This document shows, piece by piece, positions 1 through 8,586 of a DNA stretch of 64,000 nt; position 1 is the stretch's first letter, and every line of letters begins with the position of its first letter. Below the pieces are notes generated by a model that was not told the origin of the DNA, ran no database searches, and saw only the letters and a list, made by a program, of their open reading frames with translations. The DNA is from Chitinophagales bacterium (lineage in GTDB: Bacteria; Bacteroidota; Bacteroidia; Chitinophagales; CAIODY01), in assembly GCA_947449695.1 (NCBI GenBank), contig CANFST010000010.1, positions 17,821 to 81,820 on the forward strand. Direction: 5' to 3'. The position numbers and the translations under genes are program-made.

Positions 1-634
1 TTATATATTGAAAGTTCGGAGCTTTTTCGGGCTGATTCTTGTAAGTGCTTTTTAATAAATCAATAAATAAATCTATGTCATCTGATAATTGTATTTTGAG
101 TTCTTCTTTTTGTCCTTTTCTTATACTATTTCTGTGTTTTGGGTGCAGCCCACCCCACAATTCATCGGCAGATTTTTTTAGTTCAATGTAGGCAATATTA
201 AATTCAGAATGTTTTACAGCCGGATATGAAATATCAAATTGGCTTAAATGGTCGCCATAAAAAGAAGAGACTGAACCCGTAGTGGGATTTATTTTTTCTA
301 TCGCCTCGTTTACTAATTGATTTAATTGCTGAACAATTTCAACATTGTCTGTAGAGTAATGCTGGTTTAAAATTGGTTCTCCAAAAAAAACAATATTCCT
401 ACTAATTGATTTAATGATTTTTGGCAACCTGGCCGATTCCCAAAAATAAAATTTATAACCAGCCACTAAAGTATTATTATCATACAATTCGATGAAGCAG
501 GGCTTTTGATTAAAAAACGATTGCACATTATCGTAATGAACCGATTGAAGTAAATTATTATTTTCTAACACTAAAGTCTCCCATTCTACTAAATTGGTTG
601 GGTGGCTTTCAACTATTTTAAATTTAAAACTCAT
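1..634 (-). CDS. FemAB-like / GNAT-fold transferase, 3' end beyond window
   Basis: The reading frame starts at an ATG at 634 and is still open at base 1, so 211 codons are visible and the C-terminus is missing. The visible part resembles the first GNAT-like half of FemAB/peptidoglycan-bridge aminoacyltransferases and the related Acetyltransf_6 group. It has an N-terminal strand-rich part with LLQSVHYDNVQSFF, a middle FFGEPIL segment, and a basic KHRNSIRKGQK motif near residue 180, typical of the acyl-donor binding region in this superfamily. The role is inferred as transfer of an amino acid or acyl group to a cell-envelope precursor; the substrate cannot be told. A TAnnTTTG box lies about 50 bases upstream of the ATG. 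It appears to be a single gene, separated by 177 bases from the next remnant. Assignment is at superfamily level only. Confidence 0.6.
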   Translation of the reverse strand, partial: MSFKFKIVESHPTNLVEWETLVLENNNLLQSVHYDNVQSFFNQKPCFIELYDNNTLVAGYKFYFWESARLPKIIKSISRNIVFFGEPILNQHYSTDNVEIVQQLNQLVNEAIEKINPTTGSVSSFYGDHLSQFDISYPAVKHSEFNIAYIELKKSADELWGGLHPKHRNSIRKGQKEELKIQLSDDIDLFIDLLKSTYKNQPEKAPNFQYI

Positions 635-684
635 ACTGATATTCGAATACTTTTAATTCAAAGTTTTTTTCAATTATTAGAAAC

Positions 685-692
685 CAAAGTTA
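685..692 (-). promoter_or_regulatory. Bacteroidota -7 box upstream of the FemAB-like gene
   Basis: Minus-strand TAACTTTG matches TAnnTTTG, the -7 element of the Bacteroidota primary sigma factor. It lies about 50 bases before the ATG at 634. No clear -33 TTTG is seen. Confidence 0.4.
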
Positions 693-811
693 GATAAATA
701 AACTCTTTAGCCTCTGTTTTTAATCTCGTTTAAATAGCACCATTTTAATTTTCGTTTTGTTCAGAATCTTCATTTCTAAAAAGCGCTATTGTGAACCATT
801 AATTAAGTATT

Positions 812-991
812 CTAAAATTCTTCCGTTTTATTTTCATTAGCCTCTGGCAAACGCAACGCCACAGCCCATTTGCTCATTTCATAATCTTGCGCTTGCATAG
901 CACCCATCCAATTCAACAATTCAATTGGTTGCTGAAATTGTTGTTGTGAAATTTGTTGTGTGTGCAGTCGGCGGTGTGGAACGAAAGACAT
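812..991 (-). pseudogene. N-terminal remnant of a winged-helix (HTH_42/AlkZ-like) protein
   Basis: A 59-codon frame from the ATG at 991 to the TAG at 812 reads MSFVPHRRLH...LLNWMGAMQAQDYEMSKWAVALRL. The GAMQAQDY..SKWA.ALRL segment is the N-terminal signature of the winged-helix DNA-binding family (PF06224, HTH_42; includes YcaQ/AlkZ DNA glycosylases). Members are normally about 350-400 residues, so this is only the first sixth. No continuation (such as the RPTWH-type segment) was found in any frame of 640-811, so the rest looks deleted rather than frameshifted. It lies 8 bases after the cyclotransferase-like gene on the same strand and could still be co-transcribed. A functional microprotein is possible but less likely than decay. 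Confidence 0.7.
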
Positions 992-999
992 AAATGAGT

Positions 1000-1506
1000 T
1001 TATTGATTCCTATTAATTACATAAAAATGCCGCCGTCTTCTTTCATTATCTTCATCTACGACATAATCCATCAATTGAATCTTTTGGATGTATTCCTGTG
1101 GAAGCTGATTTTCTATTGCGCCAGTTAAAATGTATTCTTTATACCAATCATAGGGTAATAAATTGTTGTTTACAGAACCTTCATCTGCGATATAAACTTG
1201 GGCTGCTATTCTAACAATGTTTGAATTCAGAAACTCAAGAGTTGTTTCATTATAGCCATTTCCTAATCCTTCAACACGGTCTAAATCAGGTTTTTGATTA
1301 TTATTGATTTCAAAAATTACACCCCAAACTACATCTTCAGAATTATTTGTAAAAACAATATTGCCTTTAGTTGAGCCATCTGTGCTAACTTTATTGCATT
1401 GTAACTTGTAGCCAATTATGTATGCGTTGCAAACTTTAATTGCAGAAGAAACTCTTTTTTGAAGCCGCATTTGATTCATGTTTGAACCATAAGCAAAAAT
1501 ATTCAT
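1000..1506 (-). CDS. gamma-glutamylcyclotransferase-family protein
   Basis: This 168-residue protein opens with MNIFAYGSNMN, the YGSN substrate-binding loop of the GGCT/AIG2-like fold. It carries DLDRVEGLGNGY at residues 74-85, where Glu79 is in the place of the family's catalytic acid. Enzymes of this fold release 5-oxoproline from gamma-glutamyl compounds or remodel related amines; the exact substrate cannot be read from sequence. Length fits the family. The ATG at 1506 follows the stop of the upstream 2-oxoacid dehydrogenase gene by 11 bases, so the two are probably co-transcribed from the promoter at about 3520. The C-terminus is rich in Arg and Asp (DEDNERRRRHF). Family assignment is firm, biological role open. 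Confidence 0.8.
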   Translation of the reverse strand: MNIFAYGSNMNQMRLQKRVSSAIKVCNAYIIGYKLQCNKVSTDGSTKGNIVFTNNSEDVVWGVIFEINNNQKPDLDRVEGLGNGYNETTLEFLNSNIVRIAAQVYIADEGSVNNNLLPYDWYKEYILTGAIENQLPQEYIQKIQLMDYVVDEDNERRRRHFYVINRNQ

Positions 1507-1517
1507 TGTTATTCGTT

Positions 1518-3497
1518 TTAATAATTCACTAACTTCTCCAAACTCTCTTTCAGTCTTGCTTTGGCAAGGAAATTATTTTCTAATGGAATAGCAAACGGAA
1601 CAGGCGTATCTAACGAAGCACAACGCATCACAGGTGCATCAAGGCTTTCAAAGCAATGCTCATTAATCCATGCAGAAATTTCTCCACCAATACCACCAAT
1701 CAAAGTGTCTTCATGCAACACTAAAACTTTGCCTGTTTTATTTACTGTTTTTTCAATCGCTTCATAATCTAATGGGGCTAACGTTCTCAAGTCTAATATC
1801 TCAACACCCACCTCTAACGTCTTTGCGATTTCCAACGCCCAATGTACTCCAGCGCCATAAGTAATAATAGAAACATCATTTCCTTCCTGCACTACATTGG
1901 CTTTGCCAATTTCAATTTCATAATAATCGGTCGGCACCATGCCACTTACACTTCTGTATAAAGCTTTGTGTTCAAAGAACATCACAGGATTTGGGTCATT
2001 GATAGCCGCAATCAACAAGCCTTTTGCATCTGCTGGTGTAGATGGATAAACCACTTTCAAACCCGGCACTTTAGTAAACCATGCTTCATTGCTTTGACTA
2101 TGAAACGGCCCAGCACCAACGCCTGCGCCTGTAGGCATACGCACCACCACATCAGCATTTTGTCCCCAGCGATAATGAATCTTTGCTAAGTTGTTTACTA
2201 TCTGATTAAAGCCTTCTGTCACGAAATCTGCAAATTGCATTTCCATCACCGCTTTATATTTTTCTAAACTCAAGCCTAATGAAATGCCAATGATGGCGCT
2301 TTCGCAAAGCGTTGTGTTGCGAACTCTTTCTTTACCAAATTCAGCAACAAAACCATCTGTGATTTTAAATACACCACCATATTCAGCCACATCCTGTCCC
2401 ATCACAATCAGGTTAGAGTGCTTTTGCATACTTTGTTTCAAGCCTTCGCTAATAGCATCTACCAATCGCATTTCCTTTGTTTCTGATGACTGATTACTGA
2501 TAGCCGATAACTGTTTATGCGGCGCAAAAATATCGTTCACTTCTTCTTCCGTATTAGCAACAGGTTCGGGCGATGCAAAACATTTTTCCAAATTGATTTC
2601 AATTTCATGTTTGAAATTGGCTTTGGTTTCATCCACAAAATTTTGCGAAATAATTTTTTCTTCCAACAAATAGTTTTCAAAATTCATCACTGGGTCTAAC
2701 TTTCCCCATTGTTCGAATAATTCTTTCGGCACATATTTCACACCGCTGGCTTCTTCATGTCCTCTCATTCTGAAAGTCATGCATTCTACCAAAATCGGTT
2801 TTTGCTCACGAATGCAATATTCACGAGCTTCCTGCATGGTATGATAAACCTCTAAAATATTATTGCCTTCAATCGTAATACCCTTCATGCCATAACCAAT
2901 AGCTCTGTCGGATAATTTTTCGCAAACAAATTGTTCGTTAGTTGGCGTTGATAAACCATAACCATTGTTTTCAATTACAAAAATCACAGGTAAACCCCAT
3001 ACGGCTGCGGTATTCAAGGCTTCATGAAAGTCTCCCTGACTGGTGCCACCATCACCTGTAAATGCCACACTTACTTTATTTTCTTTGCGTAATTTATAAG
3101 CTAATGCCGCCCCATCAGCCAATGAAAGTTGTGGACCCAAATGCGAAATCATACCACAGATATGATGTTCGGCACTTCCGAAATGAAAACTTCTTTCACG
3201 GCCTTTGCTGAATCCATTTTTTTTGCCTTGCAATTGCATAAACAATTTATCTAAAGGCATTTTTCGGGTAGTAAAAATTCCAAGATTACGATGCAATGGC
3301 ATTACCCATTCATCATGTTGTAAAGCGCAGGCAACGCCTACAGATATTGCTTCCTGACCAATGCCGCTAAACCATTTGCTTACTTTTCCTTGACGCAAAA
3401 GCAGCAACATTTTTTCTTCGATTGCTCGTGGTAGGGCAATGTTCTTGTATAATTCAATCAGCTTTTCGTTGCTAAGATTTTTTTTGTCGAATTTCAT
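1518..3497 (-). CDS. 2-oxoacid dehydrogenase E1, fused alpha and beta subunits (branched-chain type)
   Basis: This thiamine-diphosphate enzyme catalyses oxidative decarboxylation of a 2-oxoacid and acyl transfer to the lipoyl arm of E2, probably in the branched-chain 2-oxoacid dehydrogenase complex. The first half is E1-alpha, with the ThDP motif starting GDGGTSQGDFHEA and ending IENNGYG. The second half, from about residue 345, is E1-beta (RLVDAISEGLKQSM...VMGQDVAEYGGVFK, then a C-terminal transketolase domain). Such alpha-beta fusions of about 660 residues are common in Bacteroidota. I place the start at the ATG at 3497 (659 aa). A TTG at 3521 is also in frame but lies on the -7 box TACCTTTG, so it would not be in the mRNA. 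No E2 or E3 gene is nearby. Pyruvate as substrate cannot be excluded. Confidence 0.87.
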   Translation of the reverse strand: MKFDKKNLSNEKLIELYKNIALPRAIEEKMLLLLRQGKVSKWFSGIGQEAISVGVACALQHDEWVMPLHRNLGIFTTRKMPLDKLFMQLQGKKNGFSKGRERSFHFGSAEHHICGMISHLGPQLSLADGAALAYKLRKENKVSVAFTGDGGTSQGDFHEALNTAAVWGLPVIFVIENNGYGLSTPTNEQFVCEKLSDRAIGYGMKGITIEGNNILEVYHTMQEAREYCIREQKPILVECMTFRMRGHEEASGVKYVPKELFEQWGKLDPVMNFENYLLEEKIISQNFVDETKANFKHEIEINLEKCFASPEPVANTEEEVNDIFAPHKQLSAISNQSSETKEMRLVDAISEGLKQSMQKHSNLIVMGQDVAEYGGVFKITDGFVAEFGKERVRNTTLCESAIIGISLGLSLEKYKAVMEMQFADFVTEGFNQIVNNLAKIHYRWGQNADVVVRMPTGAGVGAGPFHSQSNEAWFTKVPGLKVVYPSTPADAKGLLIAAINDPNPVMFFEHKALYRSVSGMVPTDYYEIEIGKANVVQEGNDVSIITYGAGVHWALEIAKTLEVGVEILDLRTLAPLDYEAIEKTVNKTGKVLVLHEDTLIGGIGGEISAWINEHCFESLDAPVMRCASLDTPVPFAIPLENNFLAKARLKESLEKLVNY

Positions 3498-3518
3498 TTG
3501 ATGAAATAAATTGAATAA

Positions 3519-3526
3519 CAAAGGTA
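3519..3526 (-). promoter_or_regulatory. -7 box for the E1 gene
   Basis: Minus-strand TACCTTTG matches TAnnTTTG. It lies 22 bases before the ATG at 3497 and overlaps an alternative TTG codon, which supports the ATG start. No good -33 element was identified. Confidence 0.5.
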
Positions 3527-3620
3527 GTTCAACGAATTAAGATTGGCGAACTATAAAACAAAATGTGGCAAGCGTTTTGCACAAAAAAAGCTACATTTAT
3601 TTTCTAAAAAAATCTAAAAA

Positions 3621-4352
3621 ATGAAACTCAATTTCACCGTTGTTATTTGTGCAGTGGCTGCTATTATTTGCGCCACTATTGTTGGTAATGCTTACAAGTA
3701 TAAATTTAAAACTACCGAAACCATCTCTGTTACCGGGCTTGCAGAAAAAGAATTTGAAAGCGATAAAATTGTTTGGAATGCCAACTATTCTAAAAAAAGC
3801 ATGGATTTAAAATCTGCTTATGCCGAGTTGAAAGATGATGAAAGCAAAATAAAATCGTACTTGGTAAAAAAAGGAGTAACCGAAAATGAAATGGTTTTTT
3901 CTGCCATCACCATCACAAAAGATTTTGAACCAAAAATTGATGCCAATGGAAGGCAGTATGGTACTGAATTTACAGGCTATTCGCTTTTACAAAGTGTAAA
4001 TGTGGATTCAAAAGAAATTGAAAAGGTCGAAAAGATTTCGAGAGAATCCACCGAATTAATTGAAGATGGTATCGAATTAAATTCATCGGCGCCATCTTAT
4101 TATTACTCAAAATTATCGGAACTGAAATTGGATTTATTAGCCAAAGCCAGTGCTGATGCGAAGCAACGAGCCGAAGTGATTGCAAAAAATAGTGGAGGAA
4201 ATTTGGGTGACATTAAAAAATGCAACATGGGTATTTTCCAAATTACAGGATTAGACACAAATGAAGATTTCAATTCAGGTGGTGCATTTAATACTACATC
4301 AAAAAGTAAAAAAGCAACCATTACAGTACGAATTGATTTTGGGGTGAAATGA
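3621..4352 (+). CDS. SIMPL-domain (DUF541) periplasmic protein
   Basis: The 243-residue product begins with an N-terminal hydrophobic segment (about residues 5-24) that serves as signal anchor or signal peptide. The rest is a SIMPL/DUF541 domain, recognised from the opening TISVTGLAEKEFESDKIVW, the central helix KASADAKQRAEVIAKN and the C-terminal ATITVRIDFGVK strand. SIMPL proteins are envelope proteins of poorly defined function (E. coli YggE is one); no enzymatic activity is inferred. The gene stands alone between the divergent E1 gene and a rho-independent terminator 15 bases past its stop. Start codon choice is clear because the ATG directly precedes a basic residue and the hydrophobic stretch. 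Confidence 0.85.
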   Translation: MKLNFTVVICAVAAIICATIVGNAYKYKFKTTETISVTGLAEKEFESDKIVWNANYSKKSMDLKSAYAELKDDESKIKSYLVKKGVTENEMVFSAITITKDFEPKIDANGRQYGTEFTGYSLLQSVNVDSKEIEKVEKISRESTELIEDGIELNSSAPSYYYSKLSELKLDLLAKASADAKQRAEVIAKNSGGNLGDIKKCNMGIFQITGLDTNEDFNSGGAFNTTSKSKKATITVRIDFGVK

Positions 4353-4366
4353 ATTTTTTAAAACTC

Positions 4367-4402
4367 AAAAAAGCCCAACTGTTCAATACAGAGGGCTTTT
4401 TT
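4367..4402 (+). terminator. rho-independent terminator after the SIMPL gene
   Basis: A stem AAGCCC/GGGCTT encloses an inner CTGT/ACAG stem with a 5-base loop and is followed by a run of seven T. It lies just beyond the stop of the SIMPL gene. The A-tract before the stem makes it potentially bidirectional. Confidence 0.85.
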
Positions 4403-4447
4403 TATTACTTATTGGGTTCAAGGATACGCTAAAGAATTGATGTTTCG

Positions 4448-4522
4448 CTATGCTAACGCTGTGAACAAAGCGAAAACAGTTAACAAACAAACCATGTAAA
4501 TTGTAAAAGGAACTGATTTCAT
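4448..4522 (-). CDS. possible 24-residue membrane micropeptide
   Basis: A short frame from the ATG at 4522 to the TAG at 4448 encodes MKSVPFTIYMVCLLTVFALF plus TALA. It has one basic residue followed by a continuous hydrophobic span, which is the form of a single-pass membrane micropeptide. The 313-base gap it sits in has no other gene. No TAnnTTTG box is evident upstream and no homologue is recognised, so this could be chance coding in AT-rich DNA. Confidence 0.25.
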   Translation of the reverse strand: MKSVPFTIYMVCLLTVFALFTALA

Positions 4523-4636
4523 AAGTATTAGTTTTGTTGATGTAAATTTAATAACAGAAGACTTGAAATATTGAAAAGTAAACAGCGTAAAAGCATAAGG
4601 TTTTGAACGTAGAGTTTTAAAAGTGTCTATTTTAAT

Positions 4637-4644
4637 TAAATTTG
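4637..4644 (+). promoter_or_regulatory. -7 box for the orphan secreted protein
   Basis: TAAATTTG matches TAnnTTTG and is preceded by an AGTTTTA segment roughly where the -33 element would be. Transcription would start near 4650, leaving a leader of about 15 bases before the ATG at 4666 and excluding an in-frame TTG at 4642 as the start. Confidence 0.5.
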
Positions 4645-4665
4645 AGCCAACAATTTTTTAACGAA

Positions 4666-5634
4666 ATGAAGAAGATTTTTTTAGTGTTGTTTTCTGTTTT
4701 CTGTTTTGCATCCATGCTTTATGCGGCCGATAAAATAGAAAAGCAAATTCCGCCAAAAGCCGCTTTTGAAGATGCTTCTAAGAGAACAACAATTGTTGTG
4801 TTGTTGAGTGAAGACCCAAAAAAAGTGTTGCAACTAAAGAAGAAAAAAGATGATTTGGTTTTTTACCAAGAAGATGTGCAATACTTTAATCAGCAATTAA
4901 AATTAGCAGTTGAAAAATATTGGAAGTTTACCGAAAAGGTAGAATTTCATACAATGGCTGAAGTGAAAAAAATGATTGTCGGAAAAAAAGCAAAGGATTA
5001 TTTGTTGTTGCAATGGCTTGAACAAACTGATAAACCCTTGCCTTCACCCAATCCAAAAGTTGAAATCGAAATTGGTTTACCATTTAAAAAATTATCCAAT
5101 AATGAAAGATGGGGATGTTTTGAATTGCGTTTGGCGGAAATGTTAATGCCCGGAAAGCCTGAATTGTTCAGCACCCGAACAAATCTAATCGCACCTCTTT
5201 ATTTGGATGACGCATATTCGATGATGATTTTGCAATACGAATTAAATAATCGTTTGCAGGGTTTGAAGGAAGGCGATGTGAAAAAAAATATTGCAGCGAA
5301 TGCAAAAATGTTGAGCACTAAAACATTGCTGATTGATAAAAAAGATATTGACCAAAATAAATTTGGTGATGGCAGAGTTGATAAATCATTTTATCCTTAC
5401 GAAACGCAGATTGATAATGCGGACTCAATTTTTGTAAAACTGCAACAGGCCAATTTGGATTATGCAGTGTTAAAAATAATTCCCAATGACAACAATGAAT
5501 TGGTTCACTATTTTATAAGCTGCGAAGATGCTGTATTCTGCAACGTGTATGTTTCTAAATATGATGCGAAGTTAAAACGCAAACAACGCATCAATGCTGA
5601 TGTTTTGAAGGGCTACACTAAAAGCATCAAGTAA
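4666..5634 (+). CDS. secreted protein of unknown function
   Basis: The 322-residue product has a clear signal peptide (MKKIFLVLFSVFCFASMLYA, then AD). No family is recognised. The mature part is mixed alpha/beta-looking, Lys-rich near the start (VLQLKKKKDDL), with a WGCFELRLAEMLMPG segment in the middle and two late cysteines (ISCEDAVFCNVYVS). I chose the ATG at 4666 rather than the in-frame TTG at 4642, because the latter sits in the -7 box and would put eight extra residues before the signal peptide. It is followed after 11 bases by mutY on the same strand and may share its transcript, but nothing in it suggests a DNA-repair role. Confidence 0.6.
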   Translation: MKKIFLVLFSVFCFASMLYAADKIEKQIPPKAAFEDASKRTTIVVLLSEDPKKVLQLKKKKDDLVFYQEDVQYFNQQLKLAVEKYWKFTEKVEFHTMAEVKKMIVGKKAKDYLLLQWLEQTDKPLPSPNPKVEIEIGLPFKKLSNNERWGCFELRLAEMLMPGKPELFSTRTNLIAPLYLDDAYSMMILQYELNNRLQGLKEGDVKKNIAANAKMLSTKTLLIDKKDIDQNKFGDGRVDKSFYPYETQIDNADSIFVKLQQANLDYAVLKIIPNDNNELVHYFISCEDAVFCNVYVSKYDAKLKRKQRINADVLKGYTKSIK

Positions 5635-5645
5635 AATTCGCTCCT

Positions 5646-6734
5646 ATGAATGTTGAATTTTTCAGAAAAGTATTGTTGAATTGGTTTGACACCAATCATC
5701 GCCCGATGCCCTGGAAAGGTTCGAAAGATGCTTACACGGTATGGTTGAGCGAAGTCATTTTGCAACAAACCCGTGTTGAACAAGGCCTGCCTTATTTTGA
5801 AAAATTTATTGAAAAATATCCAACAGTTGAAAGTCTGGCAAAAGCCAAAGATGATGATGTGATGAAGATTTGGCAAGGCTTGGGATATTATTCACGGGCA
5901 AGAAATTTGTTGGTAACAGCAAGAGAAATCAACGAAAAATTCAACAATCAATTTCCGCAGGATTACGAAGAATTAAAAAAACTAAAAGGCATCGGAAGTT
6001 ATACTGCCGCTGCTATCTCATCGTTTGCTTTTGATTTGCCTCATGCCGTTGTGGATGGAAATGTTTACAGAGTTTTAAGCCGAATCAATGCAATTGAAAC
6101 GCCCATTGATTCAACAAAAGGGAAAAAACAATTTGAACAATTAGCCAATAAATTTTTAGATAAAAAACATCCAGCACATTACAATCAGGCAATGATGGAT
6201 TTTGGTGCAACGCAATGCACACCCAAAAATCCGAAGTGCGATGATTGCATTTTTAAGAAAAATTGCAAAGCCTTTGAACTAAATCTGGTGGCTGATTTGC
6301 CAGTGAAAGAAAAAAAACTGAAACGAAAAAACAGATACTTCAATTTTTTCTACATCACTGATGGAAAATATATTTTGATTGAAAAAAGAACACAAGAAGA
6401 TATTTGGCAAAATCTTTTTCAGTTTCCATTAATTGAAACCGAGAAGCAATTCAGCAAAGATGAGTTGATGAAATCAAAACTGATGAAACAGCATCCGCTG
6501 TTTAAAAATTTTAAAAGAACAGATAAAAAAAATCTTCGTCAGGGAATTTTAAAACAACAAGATTTAACGCATCAAAGATTATTTATTCAGTTTTATCTTT
6601 TAAAAACCGAAAACGTGAAAACCTTGATGGCAGAAGGTTTTTCATTTGTCAATTCGGAATTAATTGAAGTACATGCCTTTCCAAAAACCATTGCAGAATT
6701 TTTAAATGGTTTGAAAGAAATGACGTTGTTTTAG
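5646..6734 (+). CDS. mutY: A/G-specific adenine DNA glycosylase MutY
   Basis: MutY removes adenine mispaired with 8-oxoguanine. The 362-residue protein shows the full set of family features: catalytic Glu36 in WLSEVILQQTRV, a helix-hairpin-helix LKGIGSYTAAAI at residues 113-124, catalytic Asp137 in AVVDGNVYRV, and the [4Fe-4S] cluster motif C191-x6-C198-x2-C201-x5-C207. The C-terminal third is the NUDIX-like domain that recognises 8-oxoguanine. Length is normal. Its TAG stop overlaps by four bases the TAA stop of the convergent gene on the other strand, leaving no room for a separate terminator. Confidence 0.96.
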   Translation: MNVEFFRKVLLNWFDTNHRPMPWKGSKDAYTVWLSEVILQQTRVEQGLPYFEKFIEKYPTVESLAKAKDDDVMKIWQGLGYYSRARNLLVTAREINEKFNNQFPQDYEELKKLKGIGSYTAAAISSFAFDLPHAVVDGNVYRVLSRINAIETPIDSTKGKKQFEQLANKFLDKKHPAHYNQAMMDFGATQCTPKNPKCDDCIFKKNCKAFELNLVADLPVKEKKLKRKNRYFNFFYITDGKYILIEKRTQEDIWQNLFQFPLIETEKQFSKDELMKSKLMKQHPLFKNFKRTDKKNLRQGILKQQDLTHQRLFIQFYLLKTENVKTLMAEGFSFVNSELIEVHAFPKTIAEFLNGLKEMTLF

Positions 6735-7258
6735 TTTTTCTTCACCAAATTCATTTGCCATTTATTATTGTACAAATCAAAAGTTGATTTGCTATTAAAC
6801 AACATCGGGATTCCCCAAATTAAAGCAGCAGGAACAAACAGCAACGAGCCGATTCCTCCAAAGCAACTCTGGAAGCCGTTTTTATTGTTGTTGGTTAAAC
6901 TATAAGCAAACAACGATGCAAAAGCCACAGCTGGAATGGTGATTGCTGCACCAGTCCATTTTTGTTTTCGATAAGCCGCATCCGATTTTTTAAAAGCGAT
7001 GGAGCGAATTAAATTGTATGAAATTTTTTGACTGTCAATCATCAAAAAAGTATCAGCTACCTGTTGCACCAAACCATTGTAGGTAAACAGCTCTGTAACA
7101 ACTTTTGCTTCGTGATTTGCTAACAAAAAATACGATTCACGTACATTTTCTTTATCGCTTGATTTTGTTCTGTAAATTTCCAAAGCATTTTGTGCTTGAC
7201 CATTCAGCGAAATGAAAATAAAAAGTAAGCCAATGGTTTTTGAAAAAATATTTTTCAT
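6731..7258 (-). CDS. small membrane-associated secreted protein, unknown
   Basis: Starting at the ATG at 7258, the 175-residue product has a signal peptide (MKNIFSKTIGLLFIFISLNG, then QAQ). It then has a soluble stretch and two hydrophobic spans near its middle and end (GAAITIPAVAFASLFAYSL and IGSLLFVPAALIWGIPMLF). An upstream ATG at 7282 would add eight residues and weaken the signal-peptide form. No family is recognised. It is convergent with mutY, sharing four bases at the stop codons, and divergent from the thioredoxin-fold gene at 7352. Confidence 0.55.
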   Translation of the reverse strand: MKNIFSKTIGLLFIFISLNGQAQNALEIYRTKSSDKENVRESYFLLANHEAKVVTELFTYNGLVQQVADTFLMIDSQKISYNLIRSIAFKKSDAAYRKQKWTGAAITIPAVAFASLFAYSLTNNNKNGFQSCFGGIGSLLFVPAALIWGIPMLFNSKSTFDLYNNKWQMNLVKKN

Positions 7259-7351
7259 TTTTGTTGTAACTTTTTGTTGCATTAAAAGTAAAATTTATCG
7301 GCTAATTTTATTCAAACATTTTATTTTTATAAAACTCTAAAACCAATCGTC

Positions 7352-8584
7352 ATGAAAAAATTGTTTTTATTTCTTCCGTTTTTGTTTTCATTTTCGTCGC
7401 CAGATAAGCAAATAAAAACTTTGCAACAGTTTTCGGCTACCATGCTTCAAAAATTAAATTCGATGAGTGAAGGCAGCTACACAATTAATTACTCTTTTAG
7501 TGAATATACAGATACGGGCAAGGCCGTTGTTTTTAAAAGCATCGACAAAGTATATTATAAACGCAACCTGTCAGATAGCTTGTCACCAGTGGTTTTTAAA
7601 GATTTTTCACAGGATGGTATCTGGTATTTAGATGGTAAAAATTGTGCTGTAATTGATAGTGCAAAAAAAACAATTCGCTATGCAAAAATTGAAGCCAATC
7701 GATTGATGGAATGGAGAGAAAGAAATTATCGACAAAATAATCGATTGCTTAAAATTTTGATGAACCCGGTAAATTTCAGCTATTACGTTGATAAAAAAAA
7801 TTGGGATAAAATCACTTTCATTAACGACACCATTTACAAAAATACGCATTGCTATTATTTAAAGAGTTTTGTAATTGATACTGATTATGTAAACAATATT
7901 ATTTCTGGACCATTTTACAATGAAATATTTGTTGATAAAAAAACAATGTATCCAATTAGATTTATTGATTTTCAGAATTTGGAAGGCACAGCTTCAATTA
8001 AAGAAATAGATTTATCAAACATCACTACAGAAAAATTTACAACCAATTTTTTTACAGCACCAACTGATTTTTCAAGCTATAAAAATTACACCATAATTAG
8101 TACAGTTGAAGAAGCCGAAAAACATGAAGAAGAATCATTGAAAAGGCAAAAAAGTGATACTTCAAAAATTGGGCAACTTGCAAAGCCTTGGCAGGCAAGC
8201 ACTTTAGATGGTAAAGTAATTAGTAGTAATGATTTTAAAGGTCAATATCAACTCATTGATTTTAGTTATACTACTTGTTTTTATTGTGTAAAGTGTATTC
8301 CTTTTTTAAATGAATTGGCTAATAAATACAGCGATGTAAGAGTGTTTTGGTTAGATGCTCATGAAACCAATAGTGTCATTATTCAATCTTTCTCAAAAAA
8401 GAAAAATTTACAATTCCCTATTTATTACAAAGCGGAAAAAGCCGAGCAAGATTATGGTGTTTATGGCAACCCTCATTTGTATTTAGTAAATCCAGAAGGA
8501 AAAATTATTTACTATTTGCCAGGGTATAACGAACAAGGAGAACATGCAATTGATTCATTATTGCAAGTTTTGCATAAACGCTAA
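7352..8584 (+). CDS. secreted TlpA-like thioredoxin-fold protein
   Basis: The 410-residue product has an N-terminal signal peptide (MKKLFLFLPFLFSFSS). A roughly 240-residue N-terminal domain of unknown type is followed by a C-terminal redoxin/TlpA domain starting near residue 275 (KPWQASTLDGKVISSNDFKG). The active site is C309-F-Y-C312 in FSYTTCFYCVKCIPFL, aligning with the WCxxC...P motif of TlpA proteins. A third cysteine (C315) lies just after, which is unusual. The cis-Pro loop is GNPHLYLVNPEGK. Two-domain proteins of this layout are common in Bacteroidota and are thought to reduce disulfides in the periplasm; the substrate is unknown. The neighbouring genes do not point to a cytochrome maturation role. 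Confidence 0.75.
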   Translation: MKKLFLFLPFLFSFSSPDKQIKTLQQFSATMLQKLNSMSEGSYTINYSFSEYTDTGKAVVFKSIDKVYYKRNLSDSLSPVVFKDFSQDGIWYLDGKNCAVIDSAKKTIRYAKIEANRLMEWRERNYRQNNRLLKILMNPVNFSYYVDKKNWDKITFINDTIYKNTHCYYLKSFVIDTDYVNNIISGPFYNEIFVDKKTMYPIRFIDFQNLEGTASIKEIDLSNITTEKFTTNFFTAPTDFSSYKNYTIISTVEEAEKHEEESLKRQKSDTSKIGQLAKPWQASTLDGKVISSNDFKGQYQLIDFSYTTCFYCVKCIPFLNELANKYSDVRVFWLDAHETNSVIIQSFSKKKNLQFPIYYKAEKAEQDYGVYGNPHLYLVNPEGKIIYYLPGYNEQGEHAIDSLLQVLHKR

Positions 8585-8586
8585 GC

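Noticed and set aside
3498..3521. TTG at 3521 as start of the E1 gene
   Set aside because: The codon overlaps the TACCTTTG -7 box, so it should not be in the transcript; the ATG at 3497 fits the family start.
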